Assembly: GCA_963753545.1 (NCBI GenBank) | Contig: CAVWCQ010000011.1 | Location: forward strand, 372,001-436,000 | Source: CAVWCQ01 sp963753545 | Lineage (GTDB): Bacteria > Chloroflexota > Anaerolineae > Aggregatilineales > Aggregatilineaceae | Direction: 5' to 3' | Length of the DNA stretch: 64,000 nt | Shown: positions 32,139 through 40,915 of the stretch, piece after piece | Position numbering within the stretch: position 1 is the first letter of the stretch | Layout: each line of letters starts with the position of its first letter | Translations under genes and position numbers: made by a program | The notes under the pieces: model-generated | What the model was told of the DNA's origin: nothing | Databases searched by the model: none | What the model saw: the letters and a program-made list of their open reading frames with translations, nothing else

Positions 32139-33203
32139 ATGGGCGGAGAAGCAGCCAGTTGGACCGAGATCAGAGAAACACGATTTCTGCGCACCCGTTT
32201 TACTACGCCGCTGTGGAGCGTTCTCCAAAGCGTGATTGTTATTTATGGACTGCTGGCGAGCGGTTATGTGGTAGCATGGCGGCTGGCGGGCGAGGATTGG
32301 CGCTGGGTCGCTTTCTTGAATAACTTTATTCCCTGGGGAGCGCTGATTGCGGCGGTGCTGGGTGTACTCGGGCTGCTTTCGCGCCTGCGCCTGCTGCTGG
32401 CGGGGATGCAAATTCCTCTACTGGCTGTGTTCGCCCTGGTATACGGCGATCTGCTGCTGCCACCCCCCACCATCGACAAACCCGCCGGAACCGATCTGAC
32501 AGTGGCCACCTTCAATATCCATTCGGAAGGCTCCGATCCAGAAACGATCCTGCGGACAATCAAGGGGATGGATGCGGATATGATTGCCGTCCAGGAACTT
32601 GGCCCGGAACATGCTGCCCTGTTCAGCACTGACCTGCACGACAAATATCCCTACCAACTGTTATTCGCCTCAAGGGACTCTCACGGCGTGGGACTGCTCA
32701 GCCGCTACCCAATCACCGATTACAGCGTTTTCCACACGCACCATAAATATGTGCGCCATGTGCGAGTTATTGTTCAGATCGAGGATACGCCGGTCATTGT
32801 CTATATCACTCATCCGCATTCACCCTATAACATGTTCACCCGCTACAACGATACTCAGCGTCGCCACGAAATGGCGGATCTCCGGGAGAGGCTGCAAGCC
32901 GACAGCGGCCCGCTGCTCGTACTGTGCGACTGCAACATGACTCAGGGTGGCGACGACTATCACAAATTAGACCGCATGCTGGATGACTTTTTCCGTGAAG
33001 TCGGCTGGGGAATGGGCTTTACCTTCCCTGCCAAAAGTTTCCGGCAGACCGGTTATTTGCCGCCGATGGTGCGGATCGACTACGTGTGGCACAACGATGC
33101 TTTTACTGCCTATGATGCGTATGTGGGCAGCAGCGGCGGCACATCCGATCACCGTCCGATGGTGGCCCGCTTGGTGTTGAAAGAAATGAGCGCAGCAGGA
33201 TGA
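32139..33203 (+). CDS. Membrane-bound endonuclease/exonuclease/phosphatase family protein
   Basis: A 354-residue protein with three N-terminal membrane spans and an EEP (DNase I-like) domain. TVATFNIHSEGSDPE holds the family Asn, DMIAVQELGPEH the metal-binding Glu, GVGLLSRYPI a core strand, VLCDCNMT the D-x-N motif (here with Cys between), and GGTSDHRPMVA the SDH catalytic end. These enzymes cut phosphoester bonds in lipids, sugars or DNA; membrane anchoring favours a lipid or envelope substrate. I start at ATG 32139, after GGATAGGAG, rather than 32109, which has no such site. The stop overlaps the next start as ATGA, so the two are coupled. Confidence 0.78.
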   Translation: MGGEAASWTEIRETRFLRTRFTTPLWSVLQSVIVIYGLLASGYVVAWRLAGEDWRWVAFLNNFIPWGALIAAVLGVLGLLSRLRLLLAGMQIPLLAVFALVYGDLLLPPPTIDKPAGTDLTVATFNIHSEGSDPETILRTIKGMDADMIAVQELGPEHAALFSTDLHDKYPYQLLFASRDSHGVGLLSRYPITDYSVFHTHHKYVRHVRVIVQIEDTPVIVYITHPHSPYNMFTRYNDTQRRHEMADLRERLQADSGPLLVLCDCNMTQGGDDYHKLDRMLDDFFREVGWGMGFTFPAKSFRQTGYLPPMVRIDYVWHNDAFTAYDAYVGSSGGTSDHRPMVARLVLKEMSAAG

Positions 33204-34912
33204 AACGATTAACAGCGCTCGCAGGTGGCTTGACTGGGACGGCAGTGGTAGCCGCCGGACTTTATAGCTGGCAGATCGAGCCGCGCCGCATACGGGTTAC
33301 GAAAGTGAATTTGCCCGTCCCCGATCTGCCCGAAGCATTTGAGGGATACCGGATTGCGCATATCTCCGACCTGCATCTGAATTTCGATCTGCTGGAAGAG
33401 CACCTGCCTGTCGTGGTCGATAAGGTCAACCGCCTGAATCCTGATATGGTCGCCATGACAGGTGACTTCACCGGACCGGGCGCGGGATTGCAGGCATCCA
33501 CCAAAGATCTTGCCCAGTTCCAGGCCCCCGACGGCGCGTGGAGCGTGTTGGGCAACCACGATTATCACCATGGCGTTGAGGAAGTACGTCTTGCCACCAA
33601 ACGTGCCGGAATGCGCCTGCTCTGCAACCAGCAGGGGCGCATCAGCCGGGGGCGTGACTCCCTGGTAATTGCCGGGGTAGACGATATGCTCTGGGGATTT
33701 CCTGATCTCAGCGCGGCTTTGGACGGCGTTGGCCCTGATGATCGCGTGATTTTGCTGGCCCACGAGCCAGACTATGCGCGGATTGCCGCCGCCGACCCGC
33801 GAATTGCGTTACAATTATCGGGCCATGCGCATGCCGGACAGGTTCGCCTGCCGGGAATCGGTCCGCTCATTCTGCCCATTTTCGGGCAGTTGTACCCGTT
33901 CGGTGCCTACCGTGTGGGCAACCTGGGATTGTATGTAACGGCGGGCATTGGAGCGGCAAAATATGTGCTGCGCTTTAACTGCATCCCAGAGATCGCGGTC
34001 ATTACGCTGGTGCGGGGAACGATGGCTGATCCCGACCCGGTGTGGCGCACAGCAAAGTATTATCGAAACAGGAAGCTGCATCAGGCGGCTCCCGCCAAAC
34101 AACTTTTACGAGAAGAAGTCATGAACGATCCTATCCTGCCTATCGAAACCCGGCCTGAATGGTCGAATCTGCTGCCGATGCCTGTGTCACGCGTGTCCAA
34201 ACGGCATCCAATGATCCTGGGACACCGGGGAGCACGTGGCTTAGCTCCTGAAAACACGTTGGCATCCTTCCAGGTCGCTATCGATCTGCGGGCGGATGGG
34301 GTGGAATTTGATGTGCAGCGCACCGCCGATGGGCACCTGATTGTATTCCACGACGAAACCCTGGATCGCACAACCGGTGGAACAGGCCCTGTTGAGGCAC
34401 GAACACTGAAGGAGATCAAACGGCTGGACGCGGGCAGCATGTTTGGGGCACGTTTCCAGGGAGAACACATCCCAACCCTGCGCGAGACGTTCGATCTGCT
34501 GCGCCAGACCAATCTGCTGATCTTCCTGGAACTGAAAGATCCCTGGCGCTACCGGGGAATGGAAGCCGAAACGGTAGCTTTGATCCGTGAATACCGGCTT
34601 GAAGATCGGGTCCAGATTCGCTCCTTTTATCACCCCGCGCTGCATCTCTGTTACTGGCTGGCTCCCGAGATTGCCCTATCGGAACTGTGGGGGGATCGGC
34701 TGCCTTCCGCTGGCGATGTGGTCTTCAAAACGATCAACGCCTACTATCCTCTCTATACCGCTGAAAATCTGGCTGAAATCCACGCGCGCGGGCAGCAGGC
34801 AACCGCCTGGACCGTGAACGACGTGGACGCCGCACGGAAGTTAATCGAAGTTGGAATCGACGGGCTGACTACCGATTACCCGGATCGACTAATCGCGCTG
34901 TTCGAGGAGTGA
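33200..34912 (+). CDS. Metallophosphoesterase joined to glycerophosphodiester phosphodiesterase
   Basis: A 570-residue two-enzyme protein. Residues 1-~275 are a YkuE-like metallophosphoesterase with an N-terminal signal anchor and the five metal motifs IAHISDLHLN, MTGDFTG, LGNHDYHH and SGHAHAGQ. Residues ~330-570 are a GDPD domain with ILGHRGARGLAPENTLASF and VEFDVQRTADGHLIVFHDET. The pairing suggests turnover of phospholipid head groups at the membrane. An internal ATG at 34121 preceded by AGAAGAAG starts the second domain, so it may also be made alone. The first ATG overlaps the stop of the EEP gene. The neighbouring EEP phosphatase fits the same lipid-phosphate theme. Confidence 0.8.
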   Translation: MKRLTALAGGLTGTAVVAAGLYSWQIEPRRIRVTKVNLPVPDLPEAFEGYRIAHISDLHLNFDLLEEHLPVVVDKVNRLNPDMVAMTGDFTGPGAGLQASTKDLAQFQAPDGAWSVLGNHDYHHGVEEVRLATKRAGMRLLCNQQGRISRGRDSLVIAGVDDMLWGFPDLSAALDGVGPDDRVILLAHEPDYARIAAADPRIALQLSGHAHAGQVRLPGIGPLILPIFGQLYPFGAYRVGNLGLYVTAGIGAAKYVLRFNCIPEIAVITLVRGTMADPDPVWRTAKYYRNRKLHQAAPAKQLLREEVMNDPILPIETRPEWSNLLPMPVSRVSKRHPMILGHRGARGLAPENTLASFQVAIDLRADGVEFDVQRTADGHLIVFHDETLDRTTGGTGPVEARTLKEIKRLDAGSMFGARFQGEHIPTLRETFDLLRQTNLLIFLELKDPWRYRGMEAETVALIREYRLEDRVQIRSFYHPALHLCYWLAPEIALSELWGDRLPSAGDVVFKTINAYYPLYTAENLAEIHARGQQATAWTVNDVDAARKLIEVGIDGLTTDYPDRLIALFEE

Positions 34913-34919
34913 TTGAGCC

Positions 34920-35444
34920 GTGTCGTCTTATCTGATCGACGGGCACAACTTGATCGCCTACACCCCCGGTCTCAGTCTGTCCGATCCAAACGATGAGGCG
35001 AAACTGGTCGAGCGGCTCAAGGGATATATGGCGCGCAAAGGTAAACGGTGCACAGTTATTTTTGATCGTGGGTTGCCGGGTGGGCCGTCTCGTGATCTCT
35101 CCACATATAGCGTCAAAGTGGTTTTTGCTCATGGCGGAACAAGCGCTGACGCCATTATCCTTGAACGTATCCGCGATGCGCGAGATCCAGCCAGCCTGAT
35201 TATTGTCTCCGCCGATCATGAGATCACTAGCGCCGCCTCCCGCCGCCGTATATCCGTGATCCTGCCCGCTGATTTTGCCGCTGCTATCAATACGGCTTCT
35301 GTTCCTGACGAAGACGATCCGAATCCACATATCTCGCCCGATGACGTAGAGACGTGGCTGCGGCTTTTTGGGGAAGACCCCGGCGATCTTAGCCGCCACC
35401 ATTTTTTCTTATCCGGCTCTCATAATTTATTCACCCGTGACTAA
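34920..35444 (+). CDS. NYN-domain ribonuclease, YacP/Rae1-like
   Basis: A 174-residue NYN (PIN-like) protein starting at GTG 34920. SYLIDGHNLIAYTPGL is the first acidic strand with the DGHN motif, RCTVIFDRGLPGG the second, and SLIIVSADHEITSAA the third Asp cluster; together they form the metal-binding nuclease site. The B. subtilis relative Rae1 (YacP) cuts mRNA on the ribosome; by homology this is a candidate ribosome-linked endoribonuclease. It follows the fused phosphoesterase by seven bases and is the last gene of that operon. A candidate small RNA starts 27 bases after its stop. Confidence 0.8.
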   Translation: MSSYLIDGHNLIAYTPGLSLSDPNDEAKLVERLKGYMARKGKRCTVIFDRGLPGGPSRDLSTYSVKVVFAHGGTSADAIILERIRDARDPASLIIVSADHEITSAASRRRISVILPADFAAAINTASVPDEDDPNPHISPDDVETWLRLFGEDPGDLSRHHFFLSGSHNLFTRD

Positions 35445-35471
35445 GCTATTTGTTTTAATATTCTAGGTATA

Positions 35472-35654
35472 AGCGTCTCTTCAATCGGATGCAGTGGCTC
35501 ATATCATGGGATAGAGGTGGCTTGTAGGAAGATAAGAGACGCTGGCCTAGCATGCACGGAGATGCGCGTCGCCGATGAAGTTGTTAGGCCGAATGAACTA
35601 GGGCCGTTTGTGGTGTCCCCCCCTCTCCACAAACGGCTCTTTTCTTTTGTTTTC
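35472..35654 (+). ncRNA. Candidate structured small RNA with intrinsic terminator
   Basis: No ORF explains this stretch, yet it folds in order. Stem 1 is a perfect 10-bp AGCGTCTCTT / AAGAGACGCT (35472-35481 with 35534-35543) enclosing ~52 bases with an inner TATC/GATA hairpin. Stem 2 is GGCCTA / TAGGCC (35544-35549 with 35585-35590) enclosing GCAT/ATGC. Stem 3 is a 14-bp hairpin (35600-35613 with 35627-35640) followed by TTTCTTTTGTTTT, a strong terminator. A TAATAT box at 35457-35462 could be a -10. It could instead be a structured 3' UTR of the upstream operon. It does not match 6S, SRP, tmRNA or RNase P signatures that I know. Confidence 0.55.
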
Positions 35655-35684
35655 GCCAGAGGAAATTTATCATTTTTCTCTTCT

Positions 35685-36010
35685 ATATCTTCAAATTAGT
35701 ACTTAAGGTTCAACTTTAAAGGAGTATTTTTCGCGCCTCATCCGTTATATACTGATAGTGGGCAGTGATATCGATTGTAGGGGCGGGTTAACAAGCCCGT
35801 CCTCACGAGAAACCGTCTCACTCCTGATCTGGACGTTGTAGGATCAATAAATAATACGATCCGGCAGAAATCGACCAAAACAAAAGCTTGTGTACGGTTA
35901 GGAAATCGTTAGTGAGCATAGCCAAAAATAAGAGTTCGGCAGATCGCCACGCGGCGAAGTGATCAACTAATTTTTTCGAAAAGTTTGTTAGTAGCAGCAA
36001 AACTCGCTCT
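35685..36010 (+). repeat. AT-rich dispersed element, copy B
   Basis: The head is TATATCTTCAAATTAGTACT, with palindrome TTAAGGTTCAACTTTAA (35703-35719, one mismatch), then AAGGAGTATTTTTCG and CCGTTATATACTGAT as in copy A. Later TTAGGAAATCGTTAGT, TCGCCACG and GTGATCAACTAATTTTTTCG match A, C and D. The middle is replaced by a hairpin repeat at 35780-35802. Confidence 0.7.
35780..35812. repeat. GGGCGGGTTAACAA hairpin repeat, copy 1
   Basis: GGGGCGGGTT and AAGCCCGTCC pair around AAC; TCACGAGAAAC follows. The same hairpin and flank occur inverted at 61913-61945. Confidence 0.6.
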
Positions 36011-36071
36011 AAAGCGGTTTGAGCGGCCCGCCCTAGCGAGTGAAAAAGTGGGGCATATCGCCAGTATCTGT

Positions 36072-36176
36072 TTTTCGCCCTTCCCTCCGCTTGCGCATGC
36101 AGCGCGCCGCTCAGCCGGGATGGGCACTATTCGCACATCAAACCGGATGAAGCACTACGCAGAACCAGGGCGAAAA
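36072..36176. repeat. Segment bounded by 10-base perfect inverted repeats
   Basis: TTTTCGCCCT (36072-36081) and AGGGCGAAAA (36167-36176) bracket 85 bases ending just before the tRNA-Pro promoter. The inside shows no coding sign. Its CTCAGCCGGGATGGGC recalls the MITE-like family in inverted orientation. Confidence 0.4.
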
Positions 36177-36188
36177 TAAGATATTCCC

Positions 36189-36217
36189 TTGTCATCTCCT
36201 CCAGTGGCGTGTATACT
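36189..36217 (+). promoter_or_regulatory. tRNA-Pro promoter
   Basis: TTGTCA (36189-36194) and TATACT (36212-36217) with an ideal 17-base spacer, 13 bases before the tRNA. Confidence 0.8.
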
Positions 36218-36230
36218 ACCAAATACGTTT

Positions 36231-36304
36231 CGGGGTGTAGCGCAGTTGGCCAGCGCGCTGCGTTTGGGACGCAGAGGTCCCCGGTTCAAGTCCGGGCACC
36301 CCGA
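36231..36304 (+). tRNA. tRNA-Pro(TGG)
   Basis: A 74-base cloverleaf. Acceptor CGGGGTG pairs with CACCCCG; the anticodon arm is CTGCG-TTTGGGA-CGCAG (anticodon TGG); the T loop is TTCAAGT. CCA is not encoded. It is preceded by a consensus promoter and followed by a terminator. Confidence 0.96.
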
Positions 36305-36308
36305 CAGG

Positions 36309-36341
36309 TAACTCCGCTCATACAGGCGGAGTTATTTTTTT
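36309..36341 (+). terminator. tRNA-Pro terminator
   Basis: TAACTCCGC / GCGGAGTTA (9 bp, 8-base loop) followed by seven T. Confidence 0.9.
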
Positions 36342-36560
36342 GCCCAGAAGTCTCATCATTAAAATACCCAGTCTATTCGATTTTGAATTTTTACATATTT
36401 CGCGCACCGAAAACGCGATTCATTGCGTATTATTAGCGGATGGGTATTGTATCAAAATCCATCCTGGGCTTTGGACATCTAGCTGCGACTGCGTACATTC
36501 TAGATATTGCAGACACGGCAGATTGGTTGGCCCAGACCTAGACAAAGGGGAAAACTGCGC

Positions 36561-37346
36561 ATGAACAATCAAAACCACTACGTCGTCAAAACCGAAGACC
36601 TGCGTAAAGACCTGGCTATGGGTGAAGTTGTCGTCCATGCCGTGCGCGGAGTCTCGCTGGCTGTATCCCGTGGGGAATTTCTGGGAATCATTGGCCCATC
36701 CGGGAGCGGTAAATCGACGCTGCTCGGCATGATCGGTGGGCTGGATTCGCCAACTGAGGGCAAGATTTACATCGATGGTCAGGATATCACCGACCTGGAC
36801 GAACGAGCGCTCACCCGCGTTCGTAATGAAAAGATCGGGTTTGTCTTCCAGTTCTTCAATCTGATCCCGACGCTGACCGCGCTGGAAAACGTCGCTCTGC
36901 CAATCCAGTTCGCGCATCACCGCAAGTACAATCCAAGCAAGCGCGCCAAAGAACTGCTCGAACTGCTGGGCCTGGGTGACCGCATTCACCACCGCCCATC
37001 GCAGCTTTCCGGCGGTCAGCAGCAGCGCGTTGCTCTGGCCCGCGCCCTGGCAAATGACCCGCCGCTGCTGCTCTGCGACGAACCCACCGGCAACCTGGAC
37101 TCGTCGTCCAGTGAGATGGTGATGCGCGCCCTGCGCGATGTCCAGCGCACGATGAATACCACCGTGATCATCGTCACGCACGATATGGGCGTTGCTTCCC
37201 AGGTGGACCGTCTCGTCTCGCTGGTTGACGGCAAAATCGCGGAAGATATCGATCCTCGCAATACGGCTCAATTGACGGCGGTGAAGATGCTCAAGGACAA
37301 GCGCGCCACAGGCGAACTGGTCGTTGAACCGACGAACGATCGGTAG
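36561..37346 (+). CDS. ABC transporter ATP-binding protein, MacB/LolD type
   Basis: A 261-residue ABC ATPase. Walker A is GPSGSGKST, the Q-loop region is GFVFQFFNLIPTLTALENV, the signature is LSGGQQQRVALARAL, and Walker B is LLLCDEPTGNLDSSSSE, the last being typical of the LolD/FtsE/MacB class. The ATG at 36561, after AAAGGGGA, is preferred to an in-frame upstream codon. Eight bases separate it from the FtsX-type permease, so the two form a complex that probably couples ATP use to movement of an extracytoplasmic lipid, peptide or drug rather than classic import. A paralogous permease at 42067-44994 has no ATPase of its own and may share this one. Confidence 0.9.
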   Translation: MNNQNHYVVKTEDLRKDLAMGEVVVHAVRGVSLAVSRGEFLGIIGPSGSGKSTLLGMIGGLDSPTEGKIYIDGQDITDLDERALTRVRNEKIGFVFQFFNLIPTLTALENVALPIQFAHHRKYNPSKRAKELLELLGLGDRIHHRPSQLSGGQQQRVALARALANDPPLLLCDEPTGNLDSSSSEMVMRALRDVQRTMNTTVIIVTHDMGVASQVDRLVSLVDGKIAEDIDPRNTAQLTAVKMLKDKRATGELVVEPTNDR

Positions 37347-37354
37347 AGGCAGCC

Positions 37355-40300
37355 ATGATCGAAAAACTGAAATTCTATCTGCGCCACTCGTTGAACGACC
37401 TGCGAGTGAATGGGCAGCGCACCATCTTCGCGCTGCTGTGCATTGCGGCAGGTGTGGCAGCCATTGTCAGCCTGCAAACCCTGGGGGTGATGATCCAGGA
37501 TACACTGACCGGCAGCCTGCAAAAAGCCAACCGGGGCGATATCCAAATCTCTGCATATCCCAATGAGGATGTATCGGATGAAGTAGAGAAGCGGGGTGAA
37601 ACCGAAGGCGTTATTGAGACCGAGTTTGCGTTTGGCATGAGATATTTCGGTATCTATGGCATCCAGCGCATTGAAAGCTGGTTCAAAACCCGCTACCCCG
37701 ACAAAGACGGTGAACCGCAAGTCCAGATCACCTACCGTCAGGCTGAAAACAGCATCTCGTCAGGCATGGGTATCAGCATTCCGGCACGCGATACTGAAAA
37801 GCAGCTCGTCGTTGAAAACATCATTGAAGGCGGCGTTTACCCCTTCTATGACACCATCAAATCGGAAGACGGCAAGCCGCTATCTGAGTTGCTGACTGGC
37901 CCCACCGATATCGTTATCAGCAAAAATCTGGCCGATGACTTGAACGCCAAAGTGGGTGACACAGTTCGTGTCGTAGGGGCGAACCAGGACTTCACTCTGC
38001 GCGGCATCGTCCCAACGGATTCAGAGACTGGCTTTAACGATACGGCGATGATGGGGGCTTTGGTCGGCTACTACTATCTGGACATAAGCGCTGTCGAAGC
38101 TGGGATTATGGAGGAATTGAAGCCCGGCGCGGATCGAGTTTATGTTCAGATAAACGATCCAGAGAACATCCAGGATGTTAAGCGGGCCTTTGAGCGCGAC
38201 TTTCCGTACGTATCTATCACAACAACACAAGACCTGAAAGAACAAAACTCGCAAATATCGGACGTGCTCAACCAGATGGTGACCGTCATGGGCCTGATCT
38301 CCCTGCTGATCGGCGGGATTGGGATTGTCAACACCATGTTGGTGATCGTCAGTCGCCGCACGACAGAAGTGGCCGTGCTCAAGACAGTAGGACTGGAAGG
38401 CGAGCAGATCACCGTGCTCTTTATGGTCGAAGCGGTGTTGATGGGCATCTTCGGCAGCCTGATCGGCATCCTGCTGGGCTGGGTGCTGGCCTTTGTGATC
38501 AAGGGTGTGGCCGAAAACTTCCTGTCCCAAACGCTGACCTTCCGCATCACCTTACTGCCGCCTCTGACCGGGTTCATTGTCGGTATTCTGATCACGACGA
38601 TCTTTGGGTTCATGCCCACCCTGGCAGCGGGACAGATCCGGCCCAATCTGGTGCTGCGTCCAACCGACACAGTGGTTCCCAAAGCGGGACGCCTGCGCTC
38701 GCTCGCCGCGCTGGTTTTCGTCATGCTGGCGCTCAGCCTGGTCGCACAGCTTCTCGTCAACGATCTGCTCGACAGCGATTCACTGAGACGCTACGCGCGC
38801 TTTGCCGGGGCCGTCCTCGGCTTGCTGATGGGGCTGCCAATGGTGATCGGCGGGATCCAGTTAGGCTGGACACGCGGCAATATCGGCCTGCGGATTTTGC
38901 GCTGGGCGCTGCTGCTGATCGGGCTGCCTGTCCTGGGATTCCTGTTCGGCTATCTCGTTCCGGCAGTGCTGTTGATCGTAGGCAGTTTCTTCATCGCGGG
39001 TTATCTCTACGTAATGCTCTGGGCAGTGATCCTGACCGTCGCGGGCGGTTCGCTCAAAGATCTGTGGATTGCCAAACTGCCCAAGAAGCGCAGTACACTC
39101 TTTAAAGTGCTGCTGGGCATTGCCTTTATCCCGCTGTGGATCCTGAACCTTGCGGTGATTATCCTCATGCTGCCCTTCTGGGTGCTGTGGCGCATCATCC
39201 AGTTCGTGTCGGAAAAATTGGGCTATGCCGACTTCCGTCTCGCCCTGCGCTCGATGTTCTCCACGAGGGGGCGCAATGCCTCGACCCTCCTGGCACTGGT
39301 CATTGGTGTCTTCACCTTGAGTTTGATCACCCTGCTTGCCAATGCGATCAGCAAGCGCTTTGAAGAAATGCTGATCGATGAAACGGGCGGCAATGTGATT
39401 ATCTTTGCGGCGGGCAGTGACCAGACACTGAATGAAGTCAGGGACCGGCTCGCCACGCAGGAAGGCATGAAGAGTTATGCTGTCGTAGGGACACATAACG
39501 TCGAGTTTGTCGGACTGTACGACGCCAGTGAAAACCAGACGCTTGATTTTAAAACCCTGGCAGGCCGTCTGTCTAAGGATGACTACGCCGAAGGCAGCCC
39601 AGAGGATATCCTGCGCTGGGATATGTCCGACGTAGACGCCCGCGAGCTGACTGGCAATCTGCCGGATGTCAAGTTTTATCAAGGCCGGCAGTTGAATGCC
39701 GGAGATGAAGGCCCCTGGGATCCTGAGCAGGGTAAATATCCGCCTATCGTCATGTCCGCCAGTCAGGCGACGATTGACGCTGATATCAAGGTTGGGGATC
39801 GTATCACCTTCCGCTTTGGCGGTGAAAATAGCGGAGTGTTTGGCAACAACAATCTGAACGCGAAAGAGATCACCTTCGAGATCGTGGGATTGGTGGATCG
39901 CCGGGGCGGCCAGGTGAGCATCGGCACAAATTCAAAGAACTACGCGCCAAGCACAGCCTTCGAAGGTATTCAACCAGACCGCGTAGGTGCTATCGTTGAC
40001 ATCAAAGAAAGCGAAATCCGTGACTTGCGCCGTTCGATGAACGAAGTGCCCGGCGTATTCGTCATGGAAACTCGCCTGATTAATGACCTGCTCAACCGAA
40101 TCATCGACCAGTTCACGGCCTTCCCGATCCTGGTGGCTGGGCTGGCCCTGTTTACGGGCGGCGTGGTGATCGCCAACTCTGTTGCCCTGGCGACACTCGA
40201 ACGGCGGCGCGAGATCGGCATTATGAAGGCGGTTGGTCTCCAGCGGGAACGCGTGCTGGGTATGCTGCTGCTCGAATATGGGCTGATGGGCCTGATCGGA

Positions 40301-40504
40301 GGGTTGATCGGTGTCGGCATCGGCATGATCGTACTGATCCAGCTGCTCACCGCCATGTTCAACGGCGAGCTAGGGAACTCAATTCCCTACGGCATAGCTT
40401 TTGAACTGATGGGGCTCTGCATCCTGATTGCGCTGGTCGCCGCCGTGCTGACGGCGTGGCGCGCCTCCGGGGAAAAGCCGCTCAACGTGCTGCGTTACGA
40501 GTAG
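37355..40504 (+). CDS. Large FtsX/MacB-type ABC permease
   Basis: A 1049-residue permease containing two FtsX-like halves. The N-terminus HSLNDLRVNGQRTIFALLC leads into the first span. A ~260-residue extracytoplasmic domain follows, then VMGLISLLIGGIGIVNTMLV and further spans of the first FtsX core (about 300-430), extra central spans (about 450-600), a second NA-type start (ADFRLALRSMFSTRGRNAS), another outside domain, and the last FtsX core ending in ASGEKPLNVLRYE. Translation is probably coupled to the ATPase gene just upstream. It is clearly paralogous to 42067-44994. The substrate is unknown. A terminator hairpin follows. Confidence 0.88.
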   Translation: MIEKLKFYLRHSLNDLRVNGQRTIFALLCIAAGVAAIVSLQTLGVMIQDTLTGSLQKANRGDIQISAYPNEDVSDEVEKRGETEGVIETEFAFGMRYFGIYGIQRIESWFKTRYPDKDGEPQVQITYRQAENSISSGMGISIPARDTEKQLVVENIIEGGVYPFYDTIKSEDGKPLSELLTGPTDIVISKNLADDLNAKVGDTVRVVGANQDFTLRGIVPTDSETGFNDTAMMGALVGYYYLDISAVEAGIMEELKPGADRVYVQINDPENIQDVKRAFERDFPYVSITTTQDLKEQNSQISDVLNQMVTVMGLISLLIGGIGIVNTMLVIVSRRTTEVAVLKTVGLEGEQITVLFMVEAVLMGIFGSLIGILLGWVLAFVIKGVAENFLSQTLTFRITLLPPLTGFIVGILITTIFGFMPTLAAGQIRPNLVLRPTDTVVPKAGRLRSLAALVFVMLALSLVAQLLVNDLLDSDSLRRYARFAGAVLGLLMGLPMVIGGIQLGWTRGNIGLRILRWALLLIGLPVLGFLFGYLVPAVLLIVGSFFIAGYLYVMLWAVILTVAGGSLKDLWIAKLPKKRSTLFKVLLGIAFIPLWILNLAVIILMLPFWVLWRIIQFVSEKLGYADFRLALRSMFSTRGRNASTLLALVIGVFTLSLITLLANAISKRFEEMLIDETGGNVIIFAAGSDQTLNEVRDRLATQEGMKSYAVVGTHNVEFVGLYDASENQTLDFKTLAGRLSKDDYAEGSPEDILRWDMSDVDARELTGNLPDVKFYQGRQLNAGDEGPWDPEQGKYPPIVMSASQATIDADIKVGDRITFRFGGENSGVFGNNNLNAKEITFEIVGLVDRRGGQVSIGTNSKNYAPSTAFEGIQPDRVGAIVDIKESEIRDLRRSMNEVPGVFVMETRLINDLLNRIIDQFTAFPILVAGLALFTGGVVIANSVALATLERRREIGIMKAVGLQRERVLGMLLLEYGLMGLIGGLIGVGIGMIVLIQLLTAMFNGELGNSIPYGIAFELMGLCILIALVAAVLTAWRASGEKPLNVLRYE

Positions 40505-40530
40505 CGGTTCAGATCGAACAGGTACACAAG

Positions 40531-40556
40531 AGGGGCTGCGAGTGCGGCCCCTTTTT
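40531..40556 (+). terminator. Terminator of the ABC operon
   Basis: AGGGGCTGC / GCGGCCCCT with a GAGT loop and a TTTTT run. Confidence 0.85.
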
Positions 40557-40689
40557 GCTGTCTGGGGTGCGCTATAATCTAGAGGCTGTTATGCACTTTC
40601 GCTGAGGGCGAAATTTCGGCAAATGGATCAGAAGTGGAGTCTTAAATGGCAAAAAACAGGGAAAGAGGAAGCATTTGGGCCATTTCTGA

Positions 40690-40915
40690 TCAACTTTCAT
40701 TATTTGCGACGATATTACAGTAGCCGGAAATTCTTATAAGTTACTCACTATTCGGTCTTTTTTTCTCGTAGCAGGCAGCGACCCTATTGTTTTTGAGGGG
40801 GTGTTCAAACCATTTCCTAACAGTGGTCTATCAGGCCCAAAATGGTCTTGGTAACCTGATATCAGTATAGCACGCATGTTCTAATTCGTCAATATCTGGA
40901 CGAAAGAAATGCATA
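40690..40915 (-). repeat. AT-rich dispersed element, copy D (diverged)
   Basis: Read on the plus strand it has TGATCAACTTT, CACTATTCGGTC, TTTTTCTCGTAGC, a GGGGGTG run, CAAACCATTTCCTAACAG, GGCCCAAAATGG and ATCAGTATAGCACG in the same order as element C. The 17-base palindrome is missing at the head end. The orientation is like C. Confidence 0.5.

Larger units (their letters stand above)
35646..36230. other. Intergenic region between small RNA candidate and tRNA-Pro
   Basis: It contains element B (35685-36010), a GGGCGGGTTAACAA hairpin inside it, an inverted-repeat-bounded 105-base segment (36072-36176), and the tRNA-Pro promoter. No gene is supported. Confidence 0.65.

Noticed and set aside
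35472..35654. Small RNA candidate as 6S, SRP or tmRNA
   Set aside because: No SRP apical motif, no tRNA-like end or tag frame, and no long paired end-to-end bubble as in 6S.
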